64,000 bases of DNA from Leucobacter exalbidus. Lineage in GTDB: Bacteria > Actinomycetota > Actinomycetes > Actinomycetales > Microbacteriaceae. Location of the stretch: contig NZ_JAFIDA010000001.1 of NCBI RefSeq assembly GCF_017834145.1, positions 1,550,001-1,614,000 of the forward strand, given 5' to 3'. Under the pieces are notes generated by a model. The model worked only from the letters and a program-made list of their open reading frames with translations, was not told the origin of the DNA and searched no databases. Shown piece after piece: positions 32,894 through 41,749 of the stretch. Each line of letters opens with the position of its first letter. Position 1 is the first letter of the stretch. Both the position numbers and the translations under genes were made by a program.

Positions 32894-34306
32894 TTGTCTT
32901 CCTCTGTTAATACATCGCCCACTCCCGCAGCAAACGCGCCCCGCAATAAGCCCTCGCGCGTTGTGCTTGCGAGCCTCATTGGCACGACCATTGAGTTCTA
33001 CGACTTCTACGTCTACGCAACTGCGGCCGTACTTGTCTTCCCCCACCTCTTCTTCCCCACCGGCAACGAGACCACGGCGCTGCTTGCCTCGTTCGCAACG
33101 TTTGGCGCGGCAATGCTGGCCCGCCCGGTGGGTGCCATCTTCTTTGGCCACCTGGGTGACCGTGTCGGGCGCAAGACCACGCTCGTTGCTTCGCTGCTCA
33201 CCATGGGTATCGCGACCTTCTTGATTGGCTTGCTGCCCACGCACGCGCAGATCGGCCCCTGGGCCGCGGTACTCCTGCTGCTGATGCGCCTCGTGCAGGG
33301 CTTTGCCATCGGCGGCGAGTGGTCGGGTGCGGCCCTCGTGGCCACCGAGAACGCCCCCAAGGGCAAGCGTGCCTGGTATGGCACCTTCCCGCAGCTCGGC
33401 GCCCCCATCGGATTCATCATCGCGAACATGCTGTTCTACGTGATCAACCTCAGCCTCGCGCACCCCGACGAGCCCGGTGTCGCGTCTGACGCGTTCCTGT
33501 CGTGGGGCTGGCGCATCCCGTTCTTGTTCTCTGCCGTGATGGTCATCGTTGGCCTGTGGGTACGCCTCAAGCTCGTCGAGTCGAGCGCGTTTGAGAACAC
33601 AAAGGAGGCCGGCAAGGTCTCGAAGATGCCCATCGCTGTGGCGTTCAAGCTGCACTGGCCCGCCCTGATTCGTGGCACCTTCGCAATGCTCGCCACCTAC
33701 GTGCTGTTCTACCTGATGACGTCGTTCACGCTGACCTTCGGTACGCGCCCCGGCCTCGAGGCCGCTGAGACGCTCGCGAAGGCCACCGGCGGATCATTCG
33801 ATGCCGCAGCCTACGTTCCTGGCCTCGGCTACTCGTACAACGACTTCATTTTGATGCTCGTGTTCGGTGTCGTGTTCTTCGGTATCTTCACGCTCGTCTC
33901 GGGCCCGCTGGCTGACCGCTTTGGCCGCCGCAAGACGCTCATCTGGGTGACGATCGCGATCGCCCTGTTTGGCTTCTTGTTTGCCCCGATGCTGCTGAGC
34001 GGTCACGCACTCGTGCTGTTCTTCCTCGCGCTCGGCTTCACGCTGATGGGTCTCACGTTTGGCCCGATGGGCGCGTTCTTGCCCGAGATGTTCCCCACGA
34101 ACGTGCGGTACACGGGTTCTGCTGTGGCCTACAACGTGTCGTCGATTCTGGGTGCCGCGCTCGCCCCGATCATCGCGGTGTGGCTGTGGGCCATGGCCGA
34201 TGGCAGCCCCGCCTACGTCGGCTACTACCTCACGGGTGCCGCGGTACTCACGCTGATCTCGCTGATCTTGACGCCCGAAACGAAGGACGTCGATATGGAG
34301 GCGTAA
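32894..34306 (+). CDS. MFS transporter, metabolite:H+ symporter (MHS) type
   Basis: The 470-residue protein has 12 predicted membrane spans and the MHS signature: SLIGTTIEFYDFYVYATAAV, FGHLGDRVGRKTTLVASLL, RLVQGFAIGGEWSGAALVAT, ENAPKGKRAWYGTFPQLGAP, PLADRFGRRKTLIWV and LPEMFPTNVRYTGSAV. This group imports organic acids or betaine-like solutes with protons. The most likely start is TTG 32894 behind GAAGGT; the longer frame from 32819 adds a non-hydrophobic, Cys/Arg-rich tail. It ends at a strong terminator. The divergent amidohydrolase may act on the imported compound. Confidence 0.85.
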   Translation: MSSSVNTSPTPAANAPRNKPSRVVLASLIGTTIEFYDFYVYATAAVLVFPHLFFPTGNETTALLASFATFGAAMLARPVGAIFFGHLGDRVGRKTTLVASLLTMGIATFLIGLLPTHAQIGPWAAVLLLLMRLVQGFAIGGEWSGAALVATENAPKGKRAWYGTFPQLGAPIGFIIANMLFYVINLSLAHPDEPGVASDAFLSWGWRIPFLFSAVMVIVGLWVRLKLVESSAFENTKEAGKVSKMPIAVAFKLHWPALIRGTFAMLATYVLFYLMTSFTLTFGTRPGLEAAETLAKATGGSFDAAAYVPGLGYSYNDFILMLVFGVVFFGIFTLVSGPLADRFGRRKTLIWVTIAIALFGFLFAPMLLSGHALVLFFLALGFTLMGLTFGPMGAFLPEMFPTNVRYTGSAVAYNVSSILGAALAPIIAVWLWAMADGSPAYVGYYLTGAAVLTLISLILTPETKDVDMEA

Positions 34307-34322
34307 GCGCCCCATACACGCT

Positions 34323-34366
34323 GAAGCCGCCCCGGTCGCAAGTTTTCTTGCGACCGGGGCGGCTTC
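34323..34366. terminator. hairpin terminator between MFS and potA
   Basis: A 20-bp perfect stem (GAAGCCGCCCCGGTCGCAAG arm) with a TTTT loop is followed by GTTTTG. It lies between the convergent MFS and ABC-ATPase genes and can serve both. Confidence 0.9.
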
Positions 34367-34385
34367 GTTTTGTGGGTTTCGTGGG

Positions 34386-35576
34386 TTACGTTGCCGATTC
34401 GCCGGCTTCCCCGGTGTCGACGAGCAAGACGCCCGAGGGCACTTCCCACACCATCACAACATTGTCGCCGCGGTTGTGAATGCGCGCGTCTTGGCCAAGC
34501 CGCACCGCGCCCTCAGATCCATCGGGCAGCCGCACCGTGTACCGCCGCGACGCCCCCAGGTAGGTGACGTCGAGAATGGTGACGGGCACCGCGTTCTGTT
34601 CGGCGGTGGCCTCGGTGCCTGCCAGCTCGAGGCGCAGATTCTCGGGCCGGATCAAAATCGCGAGATCCTCATGCGCGCTCTGGCCGTCGGCGAGCACCCG
34701 GTGACCGGCCACATCGATCGCGGTGTGGCGTTCACCAACCGCGGTGCCCTTGCCCAGCAGCACCGTTGATTCGCCGAGGAACCGACCCACGAATAGGGTC
34801 TGCGGGGCCTCGTAGAGATCTTCAGAGGTGCCCACCTGTTCGATCTTGCCGTTGTTAAACACCGCGATGCGATCAGACATCGACAGCGCTTCTTCTTGGT
34901 CGTGGGTGACGTAGACGAACGTCGACCCGACCTCGCGGTGAATGCGCTTGATCTCGTTCTGCAACCAGTCGCGCAGTTTCTTATCGAGCGCGCCCAGCGG
35001 CTCATCCATCAGCAGCACGCGCGGCTCATAGACGAGCGCGCGGGCAAGCGCGACGCGCTGCTGCTGGCCGCCCGACAGCTCTGATGGGAACCGATCACCG
35101 AACTCGCCCATGCGCACCATGTCGAGCGCCTTGGCCACCTTCTCGGCCTGCACCTGCTTGCTCAGCTTGCGCCGCTGCAGCGGGTAGGCGATGTTTTCGG
35201 CCACCGTCTTGTGGGGAAACAGGGCATAGTTCTGAAACACCATGCCGATGTCGCGCTTGTGCGGGGGCAGCTTCGCGACGGGCTTGCCGTAGATGTGCAG
35301 CATGCCTTCGGTGACCTGGGTGAACCCGGCGATCATGTTGAGGGTGGTGGTCTTGCCCGATCCGGATGGACCCAGGAAGGTCATAAATTCACCCGGTTCG
35401 ATCGTCAGATCGATCTGGTCGACCACGGCCTTATCGCCGTAGCGCTTCGTGACCTGATTGAGGCTGATTCCGGCCTCGCCGATCGCGTGGATGGCCGTGG
35501 TGTTCAGGCCCTCCGCGCGCAGCTCTTGCTCGTGCCCCTCGGGCACCGGAATCTCGTTGTGAGTCATTGCGTTCAC
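34386..35576 (-). CDS. potA: polyamine-type ABC transporter ATP-binding protein
   Basis: The 396-residue ATPase has Walker A GPSGSGKTTTLNMIAGF, Q-loop MVFQNYALFPHKTVAENIAY, signature SELSGGQQQRVALARAL, Walker B RVLLMDEPLGALDKKLR and the switch VYVTHDQEEALSMSDRI. The C-terminal TOBE-like region (about 285-390) is typical of PotA/CysA-type importers. It is the last gene of a potD-potB-potC-potA operon and overlaps the upstream permease by 4 nt. The ligand is inferred to be putrescine/spermidine or a related amine. Confidence 0.92.
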   Translation of the reverse strand: MNAMTHNEIPVPEGHEQELRAEGLNTTAIHAIGEAGISLNQVTKRYGDKAVVDQIDLTIEPGEFMTFLGPSGSGKTTTLNMIAGFTQVTEGMLHIYGKPVAKLPPHKRDIGMVFQNYALFPHKTVAENIAYPLQRRKLSKQVQAEKVAKALDMVRMGEFGDRFPSELSGGQQQRVALARALVYEPRVLLMDEPLGALDKKLRDWLQNEIKRIHREVGSTFVYVTHDQEEALSMSDRIAVFNNGKIEQVGTSEDLYEAPQTLFVGRFLGESTVLLGKGTAVGERHTAIDVAGHRVLADGQSAHEDLAILIRPENLRLELAGTEATAEQNAVPVTILDVTYLGASRRYTVRLPDGSEGAVRLGQDARIHNRGDNVVMVWEVPSGVLLVDTGEAGESAT

Positions 35577-36361
35577 GCTGCTACCGGTCGCTTTCTCTTG
35601 CGTGTGGCGAACTGGGCGACGAGCATCACGATCACCGAGGTGAGCATCGTGATGACTGCCACGGCCGCCACCGTCGGGTCATTGGTTTGGGTGACGCTGT
35701 TGAAGATCTTCACGGGCAGCGTCTGCAGGGTGGGGCTCTGAATGAACAGCGACAAGATGACCTCATCGAACGAGGTCACGAACGCGAACAGGGCGCCCGC
35801 CATCACGCCCGGCGCGATGAGCGGCAGCGTGATGCTGAAGAACGTACGTACCTTACCCGCCCCGAGGCTCGATGAGGCCTGTTCGAGACGCGGATCAAGC
35901 CCCTGCAGCGAGGCCATCACGTTGGTGATCACCAGCGGCATCGACACGATCGTGTGCGCGAGCACGAAACCGGGCAGGGTGCCCAGCAGGTCCATGCGCA
36001 AAAAGAGCGAGTAGAGGCCGACGGCGAGCACAATGCCCGGCACGATCAGCGGCAGCAGGAAGTAGCCCTCGAGCAGCCCCTTGCCGCGAAACTTCACCTT
36101 TGACAGGCCGAGCGAGGCGAGCACGCCCACGGCGGTTGCCACAAACATGGTGAGCACCGCGACCTGCAGTGACGAGAACAGCGCCTTCAGCCAGTTCGGG
36201 TCGGTAAAGAAGTTCTCGTACCAGCGCAGCGAGAAGCCCTTGGGGGGAAAGTTGAACGAGGGGGCCTCGTTGAACGACATCGGCACGATCACCAGGGTCG
36301 GCACGATCAGCCACATGATGATGAGCACCGCGAAGGCGGTGAGTAGACGCTTGGTGGTCAC
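35573..36361 (-). CDS. potC: polyamine-type ABC permease (PotC-like)
   Basis: The 262-residue membrane protein has about six spans, a start (LLTAFAVLIIMWLIVPTLVI) followed by VPMSFNEAPSF, and the permease EAA loop in QASSSLGAGKVRTFFSITLP. It overlaps the upstream permease and the downstream ATPase gene by 4 nt each, so the operon is tightly coupled. It forms the channel with the PotB-like partner. Confidence 0.9.
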   Translation of the reverse strand: MTTKRLLTAFAVLIIMWLIVPTLVIVPMSFNEAPSFNFPPKGFSLRWYENFFTDPNWLKALFSSLQVAVLTMFVATAVGVLASLGLSKVKFRGKGLLEGYFLLPLIVPGIVLAVGLYSLFLRMDLLGTLPGFVLAHTIVSMPLVITNVMASLQGLDPRLEQASSSLGAGKVRTFFSITLPLIAPGVMAGALFAFVTSFDEVILSLFIQSPTLQTLPVKIFNSVTQTNDPTVAAVAVITMLTSVIVMLVAQFATRKRKRPVAA

Positions 36362-37269
36362 TTGTCCACCCCCGGAAATAGGCTGCCGTTCTTATTGAAC
36401 CGCGACACGATCACCAGAATCAGAATCGTGCACACGAGCAGGAAGATCCCCAGGGCGGTGCCCTGGCCCCACATCAAGAACACGCTGATCTGCTGCTGAA
36501 TGAGCGCCGAGATCATGCTCTCCTTCGACGAGCCAAGCAGCGCGGGAATGATGTAGAAACCGAGACCGAGAATGAACACGGTCACGCCGCCCGAGAAGAT
36601 TCCGGGGCGCGACAGCGGCAGGTACACCGTGAAGAAGCGGGTGATGGGGCCGGCGCCGAGGTTTGCGGCGGCCGGCAGCAGCCGCTTATCGATCTTCGAC
36701 ATCGATGAGTAGAGCGGCAACACCATAAACGGCAGCAGCACCTGGCTCATGCCCAGCGCCACACCGAAGGTGGTGCGAATCAGCGGGATGGGGCCGATCC
36801 CAAACCATGCGGCGAGCAGCCCGTTGATGGGGCCGGTGTCTTGCAGCAGCACCATCCAGGCGAGGGTGCGCACCAGAATCGAGGTCCACAGCGGCATCAT
36901 GATGAACAGCTGCAGGGCGTTGCGGGCGCGGTCGCCGACGATGGTCATCAGGTACGCGTAGGGGTAGGCTAGCAGCAGGCACACGAAGGTGACGATGAAC
37001 GCGGTGCCAAAGGTGCGCACGATCACGGCGATGTTTGCGTCGGTGGTGAACAGCCACTCGTAGTTTTGTAGGCCGAGCTTGGGGTCAGTGATCGACCTGA
37101 TGAACACGTCGATCAGCGGGGCGAGGAAGAACAGCGTAACAATGACGAACGCCGGCACGAAGAGCAGAAGCGTGCGCCAATTGCTTGGGATGCGCCTGCG
37201 TGGTGTGCCGCCGCCCGCACCGGGGGCACTGCCTGCGGCAATGCCCCCGGTGACGGTCTGGTCAGTCAT
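36358..37269 (-). CDS. potB: polyamine-type ABC permease (PotB-like)
   Basis: The 303-residue protein has a Gly-rich cytosolic start, then about six spans (LLLFVPAFVIVTLFFLAPLI first) and the EAA loop PAAANLGAGPITRFFTVYLP. It pairs with the following permease. The gene lies 3 nt after the binding-protein stop. Length and loop positions are normal for PotB. Confidence 0.9.
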   Translation of the reverse strand: MTDQTVTGGIAAGSAPGAGGGTPRRRIPSNWRTLLLFVPAFVIVTLFFLAPLIDVFIRSITDPKLGLQNYEWLFTTDANIAVIVRTFGTAFIVTFVCLLLAYPYAYLMTIVGDRARNALQLFIMMPLWTSILVRTLAWMVLLQDTGPINGLLAAWFGIGPIPLIRTTFGVALGMSQVLLPFMVLPLYSSMSKIDKRLLPAAANLGAGPITRFFTVYLPLSRPGIFSGGVTVFILGLGFYIIPALLGSSKESMISALIQQQISVFLMWGQGTALGIFLLVCTILILVIVSRFNKNGSLFPGVDK

Positions 37270-37272
37270 GGG

Positions 37273-38400
37273 TTAGCTGCCCGTCGCCCAACCGGCCCAT
37301 GCCGCCGAGAGTGCGTCGTAGTTTTCGACCCAGAAGTCGACGTTGGGCGCGATGCCCGTGTCGAGGTGCTCGGTGGTCATCCACGTCGAGAGTGTCTCAT
37401 CGAGCTTGGGCTTCGAGTCGACGTTTACCCCACCGTATGAGGTGAGCTCGGTCATCTTGGCCTGCTGCTCGGCACCGATGGAGTAGTTCACCGCGGCGAA
37501 CGCGGCCTGCTTGTCTTTGACACCCTTGGGGATGCCGTTCGAGTCGACCATGATCATCCACTCGTCCCACATGGGGGCGACGGGGGCACCAGCGGCGGCG
37601 GCGCCGTAGCCACGGCCCGACCACACGAGGCCCATCACGGCTTCGCCCGATTCGAGCTGCTGCTGTGCCTGTGCACCGGTGGTCCAACCGATCACGTCAT
37701 CGCCGAGCCCCTTGTAGAGGTCGAAGGCACCCTCAATGTCGTCGGGGCTGAGGTTTGCAACATCCTTGCCCTGTGCGGCGAGCGCGAACTCGACGGTCTG
37801 CGGGTCGACGTAGGTCGACTGGCTGACCGTGCGCTTGCCGGGGAACTTCTTCGTGTCGAAGAAGTCGGCGGCGCTCGTGGGTGGGTTGTCGCCAAATTCG
37901 TCGGTGTTGTAGGCCACGACGAGGCCGTACATGATCTGGGGCACCATGCACTTATCGGTGATCGTGCCCTCGGGAATCTTCGAGACATCGATCTGCGAGT
38001 AGTCGTACTCTTCGAAGAGGGTGCCGCAGCCGCGCGCCGTGTCGAACTGGGTCGTGTTCACGATGTCCCAGCTCACGTTACCGGCGTCGACCATGGCCTT
38101 GAGCTTGCCCGCGTCAAACGCGTCTTGGTTGAAGGTGGCGCCCGAGGCCTCGGCGAAGGGGTTCCACAGCGCCTCGGTCTGGCCGTCCTGGAAAATGCCG
38201 CCTGAGCCGGCGAAGGTGAGCGTGGTGCCGTCGAATGCGCCGGCCTTCACTTCACCGGCGACCGGGGTGCCCAGGTCGCGCTCGGGAATGGGTTCGGTGG
38301 ATCCGCCGCCGCTGCAGCCGATCAGCGTCAGCGCGAGAGCTGCCGCGCCGGCGACGATTGCGGTGCCGCGCCTGGCACTGCGTGGTTTCAGTTTGAACAT
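37273..38400 (-). CDS. potD: extracellular polyamine-type solute-binding lipoprotein
   Basis: The 375-residue protein starts MFKLKPRSARRG, followed by a signal peptide and lipobox LTLIGC. The mature part is a PotD-type binding protein: GTTLTFAGSGGIFQDGQ, VNTTQFDTARGCGTLFEEYD, VPQIMYGLVVAYNTDEFGDN and VIGWTTGAQAQQQLESGEA. Start 38400 follows GAGGCAACAG and fits the signal peptide. It is the first gene of the operon, and its promoter lies in the region divergent from the 38805 amine oxidase gene. Confidence 0.9.
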   Translation of the reverse strand: MFKLKPRSARRGTAIVAGAAALALTLIGCSGGGSTEPIPERDLGTPVAGEVKAGAFDGTTLTFAGSGGIFQDGQTEALWNPFAEASGATFNQDAFDAGKLKAMVDAGNVSWDIVNTTQFDTARGCGTLFEEYDYSQIDVSKIPEGTITDKCMVPQIMYGLVVAYNTDEFGDNPPTSAADFFDTKKFPGKRTVSQSTYVDPQTVEFALAAQGKDVANLSPDDIEGAFDLYKGLGDDVIGWTTGAQAQQQLESGEAVMGLVWSGRGYGAAAAGAPVAPMWDEWMIMVDSNGIPKGVKDKQAAFAAVNYSIGAEQQAKMTELTSYGGVNVDSKPKLDETLSTWMTTEHLDTGIAPNVDFWVENYDALSAAWAGWATGS

Positions 38401-38804
38401 CTGTTGCCTCACTTCATCGTGATCGAGATCCCCACCCTGCGGCATTCATCTTCGCTTCGTGGTTGCGGCGAGAGATTGAATCCTGCGGGCCATGCCGGGG
38501 TAACCGGTGGCGTGACCGCCTCTTGAAGAACGCGGTGGGTGGTCTTGAAGCTACCAGCGCGCAGGGGGTGCGCACCCCTCGTCGTGACTGCTTTGTTACC
38601 GAATTGGGCGACTTTCATAGCATCGTACGTTCACGCCCTGGCCCATAGTACAAACATAAGGTTTCGGTGCACGAACGTACGGTACTCCCGTGTTCTCGCC
38701 GTTCTGCTCCTACGATAGGACTAACCGCTGGCGACTGCGCACACCGGTCGCCTGGGGCGCCCGCGGTCTTGCACGGGGCGCACCGCTTGTTCAAGGAGGA
38801 ACAC
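38401..38804. promoter_or_regulatory. 404-nt divergent control region with inverted CGTACG sites
   Basis: The region separates the polyamine transporter (minus) from amine oxidase 2 and PucR (plus). It has two inverted 9-bp sites, CGTACGTTC at 38624-38632 and GAACGTACG at 38673-38681, 49 bp apart centre to centre. They flank AT-richer sequence with promoter-like hexamers. They are candidates for binding by the PucR protein at 40031. Otherwise no gene is seen. Confidence 0.5.
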
Positions 38805-40034
38805 ATGAGGGTAATTGTTGTTGGCGCGGGCCTGGCCGGGCTCACCGCGGCATGGCAGCTCAGCAAGGCCGGGCACGACTGCACCGTGCTCGAGGCGCGT
38901 GACCGCGTGGGCGGCCGCACCTGGTCGACACAGCTGCCCGGCGGGGAGTGGACCGAACGCGGCGGCGAGTATGTGTTTCCCACCGAGTTTGCGATTCGGC
39001 AGCTCGCGGCCGAGGTCGGGGTGCCCATCCTCACGCACGGTGTGCGGTACGGTCGGCGCACCGTCAACGGCCGCATCATCTCGTTTGACGAGCTGGGCGA
39101 AACGAGCGCGCACGTCGAACGCACGCTCGCGACGATGCTGCAAGACGGCGAACAGCAGGTATCGCTCGAGCGCGCCTTCGCCGAGGCGCTCGGTGAGGGG
39201 TACCGGCTCGATCCCGTATATCGCCGCACCACCACGTCGGCCGCGGCCGACCCCACGCTGATCAGCGCCGAGGCCGTGCTGCTGCATGAGTCGGCCACCG
39301 CGGGCGGCTACGTCGAAGACGGCGGCCGGTTTGTAGGCGGCAACCAGTCATTGTCGATCGAGCTGGCGCGCAGGCTCGGCGACCGGGTACGCCTCGAGCA
39401 CCCGATCTCGGGCGTTGACCAGTCGGCGGTGGGCGTGCAGGTGCGTCTCACCGACGGCTCGACCCTCGAAGCCGACGCCGCGGTGATCGCGGTGCCACTG
39501 CCGCTGCTGCGCCGCCTCGAGCTCGGATTCTCACTCACCCCCGCACAGCAGCTCGCCCTCGACCACCGGTTCATGGGCGTCGCCGCGAAGCTCGGGGTGC
39601 CGCTCGCGAAGGTTGACGGCGATATCGCGCTACAAAACCCCGATCACACGTGGTGGTCGTGGCGCTCCATGTCGATCGACGGCGAGCACCGCATCAACGC
39701 CCTATCGTGCTTCGCGGGCGGCCCCTTCGCCCTCGATGCCCTCGATGTCACGCAGGGCTCGGCCACCTGGGTCGAAGCGCTGCGCACGATGCGCCCCGAG
39801 CTTGAAATCGCTGGCGAACCGCTGCTCACCACCTGGGCCGATGACCCGTGGGCGCGCGGCTCATACTCGGCGCCCGGCCTCGACTGGGCGGCCGCCGACG
39901 CCACCGCGTTCACGGTGCCCGCGGGCCGCGTCGCCATCGCGGGCGAACACACGGGGCTCGAGCAGTCACTCTCGGGTGCCGTCGCCTCGGGCTACCGCGC
40001 GGCTACCGCACTCGCGCCGCTGCTGGCATCATGA
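38805..40034 (+). CDS. flavin-containing amine oxidase
   Basis: The 409-residue protein has [45 protein letters not shown] and the C-terminal [20 protein letters not shown] with GYRAA. The fold matches monoamine/polyamine oxidases, but the sequence is clearly distinct from the 29479 gene. AAGGAGGAACAC precedes ATG 38805, the strongest ribosome site seen here. It overlaps the next gene (PucR) by 4 nt and is divergent from the polyamine transporter, so the trio probably forms an uptake-oxidation unit. Confidence 0.9.
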   Translation: MRVIVVGAGLAGLTAAWQLSKAGHDCTVLEARDRVGGRTWSTQLPGGEWTERGGEYVFPTEFAIRQLAAEVGVPILTHGVRYGRRTVNGRIISFDELGETSAHVERTLATMLQDGEQQVSLERAFAEALGEGYRLDPVYRRTTTSAAADPTLISAEAVLLHESATAGGYVEDGGRFVGGNQSLSIELARRLGDRVRLEHPISGVDQSAVGVQVRLTDGSTLEADAAVIAVPLPLLRRLELGFSLTPAQQLALDHRFMGVAAKLGVPLAKVDGDIALQNPDHTWWSWRSMSIDGEHRINALSCFAGGPFALDALDVTQGSATWVEALRTMRPELEIAGEPLLTTWADDPWARGSYSAPGLDWAAADATAFTVPAGRVAIAGEHTGLEQSLSGAVASGYRAATALAPLLAS

Positions 40035-41542
40035 CCTTCACCGTGCGGTCGCTGCTCGATCTGGCTGCGGTGCGCACGATCTCACTCACGCCCGCGGCTG
40101 GCGAAGCGCGCGAAATCACCTGGACCCACGTGTGCGAGCTGGCCGAGCCATGGAAGTGGCTGGGGCCCGGAGCCCTCGTGCTCACCACCGGCGGCGGCGT
40201 GCCCACGACCACCGATGCGCAGTGCGAATACATTGCTGGGCTGCACGATGCGGGCATCGCGGCGCTCGTGGTGCACGCGGGCCAGCTGCAGGCGCCCCTC
40301 ACCCGCCCCACTCTCGCGTTCGCCGCGCAGCTCGGCTTTGCCGTGCTCGAAACGGCGAGCGATGTGCCGTTCATCGCGGTCGAAACGGCGGTCGCGAACG
40401 GCGTCAAACAGCAGGCTGAGCTGCGGGCGCACGCCACCGAACGGCTCTACGCGGCGCTCGATCAGCACCCGGTCAACGCCCCCATCGACGCCCTGCTGCT
40501 CGAACTCGCGCAGGTGCTCGGCGGCTCACTGCAGCTGGAGCGTGCGCAGGCAGTGAGCGATTTTGATCCGGATCCCGCCGCGCCGCCCGCCCCCGGCCGC
40601 CTCGCGCTGCCGCTCGCCGGGGCCGTGCACGCCGGGGCGGCGGGGCGGCACTCCCCCAGCCTGGTGTGGACGGGCCCGGGCGTCGCCCCGCGCGAGCTGC
40701 TGCAGCACGCCGCGGGCATCGTCGGCAGCGCCCTCGCAGTGAAGCTCGCCTCGCACCGCGCCGAGTGGATGCACGGGTCGCTGCTGCTCGCAGATCTTTG
40801 CGATGCGACCGTGCCGTCGGCGCCCGCCGCGCACCTCGTGGCCGCGTATGGCATCGAGCCGCCATATGTGTTGGCGGTGGCGCCCGGCGATGACCCCCGC
40901 AGCCTGCTCGACGAGGTGCACGCCGGGTTCGCTGAGCTCAGCGTGCCGGTGCTCGCCACCGTGAAAGACGGGCAGGTGCTGCTGCTCGCGCGCGAGGGCA
41001 GCGAGTGCGATCGCGCGTTCGACGCGCTCGCGGGCGAGACCACCCGCATCGGCGTCAGCGCCACCTTCAGCGACTTCGACGGGGTATCGGCCGCGCTGGG
41101 GCAGGCCTGCAGCGCCGTGATTCGCAACCACCAGTCGGGGTATGTGCTCAGGTTCGAAGAGCACGCGACCACGTCACTGTTCTTGCCGCAGGGCACCGAC
41201 CAGCTGCGCAACATTGCGCGGCAGGTGCTCGGCCCGCTCACCACCTACGATCAACAGCGGGGCACCTCACTCACCCACACGCTGCAGGTGTTTTTGGAGG
41301 AAAACCGCAGCTGGGTGCGCGCGTCAGAGCGGCTCTACGTGCACCGACAGACGCTGATCGCGCGGGTGTCACGCATTGAAAAAATTATCGACCGCGATCT
41401 CTCTTCGATGGAGGATGCGGCCGAGTGCTGGCTGGCCGTTCAGGCCGCCATTGGGTGCGGCGACCTCACCCCCAGCTCGGCTCAGGGTGAGGCCGTCGAC
41501 GATACTGCTGGGTTAGTCGCGGGGGCAGACACAGCGATCTGA
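40031..41542 (+). CDS. PucR-family transcriptional regulator
   Basis: The 503-residue protein has a PucR N-domain (about residues 10-125: [20 protein letters not shown] and ALVLTTGGG) and a C-terminal HTH (about 410-470: [20 protein letters not shown], then [15 protein letters not shown]). It overlaps the amine oxidase by 4 nt, so it likely controls that gene and the divergent transporter. Residues 178-186 (DFDPDPAAP) are encoded by a copy of the GATCCGGATC palindrome within a Pro/Ala linker, suggesting the repeat inserted into a tolerant site. Otherwise the protein resembles the 1960 regulator in layout only. Confidence 0.88.
   Translation: MTFTVRSLLDLAAVRTISLTPAAGEAREITWTHVCELAEPWKWLGPGALVLTTGGGVPTTTDAQCEYIAGLHDAGIAALVVHAGQLQAPLTRPTLAFAAQLGFAVLETASDVPFIAVETAVANGVKQQAELRAHATERLYAALDQHPVNAPIDALLLELAQVLGGSLQLERAQAVSDFDPDPAAPPAPGRLALPLAGAVHAGAAGRHSPSLVWTGPGVAPRELLQHAAGIVGSALAVKLASHRAEWMHGSLLLADLCDATVPSAPAAHLVAAYGIEPPYVLAVAPGDDPRSLLDEVHAGFAELSVPVLATVKDGQVLLLAREGSECDRAFDALAGETTRIGVSATFSDFDGVSAALGQACSAVIRNHQSGYVLRFEEHATTSLFLPQGTDQLRNIARQVLGPLTTYDQQRGTSLTHTLQVFLEENRSWVRASERLYVHRQTLIARVSRIEKIIDRDLSSMEDAAECWLAVQAAIGCGDLTPSSAQGEAVDDTAGLVAGADTAI
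40562..40575. repeat. GATCCGGATC palindromic repeat, copy 3 (inside the pucR-like CDS)
   Basis: TTTTGATCCGGATC lies in frame in the second PucR gene and encodes the FDPDP part of a low-complexity linker between domains. Confidence 0.55.
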
Positions 41543-41635
41543 GGCTTGAACGCCCTCGAGGGCTTCCTCAATGTGCAGGCCGCAGCCTGCCCAGGTCACT
41601 TTGTTGCACACATCGCAGCGCACGGGAGAGCACAT
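41513..41635 (-). CDS. 40-residue Cys-rich conserved small protein
   Basis: The 40-residue protein reads MCSPVRCDVCNKVTWAGCG, then LHIEEALEGV and RCVCPRD. The pattern M-C-x-P-V-x-C-x-x-C-x-K-x-T-W-x-G-C-G-x-H is one I know from many actinobacterial small proteins of unknown role, probably zinc-binding. AAGGA lies 6-7 nt upstream of ATG 41635. It overlaps the 3' end of the PucR gene on the other strand and is divergent from the phosphosugar mutase. Genes this short are easily missed in annotation. Confidence 0.7.
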   Translation of the reverse strand: MCSPVRCDVCNKVTWAGCGLHIEEALEGVQASDRCVCPRD

Positions 41636-41749
41636 GTTCGTTCCTTTCTCACAAAACATCTCAAGACTAACCGGCTTGCGCAGTTTCAGCCTGGATACGG
41701 CTGGTACCGTGAAAGAATCCCGCGGGGCGCGGGCAGAGATGAGGGATCG

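Noticed and set aside
35350-35375. GATCCGGATGG in the ABC ATPase gene as another repeat copy
   Set aside because: It encodes the conserved Walker A loop and is explained by codon use.
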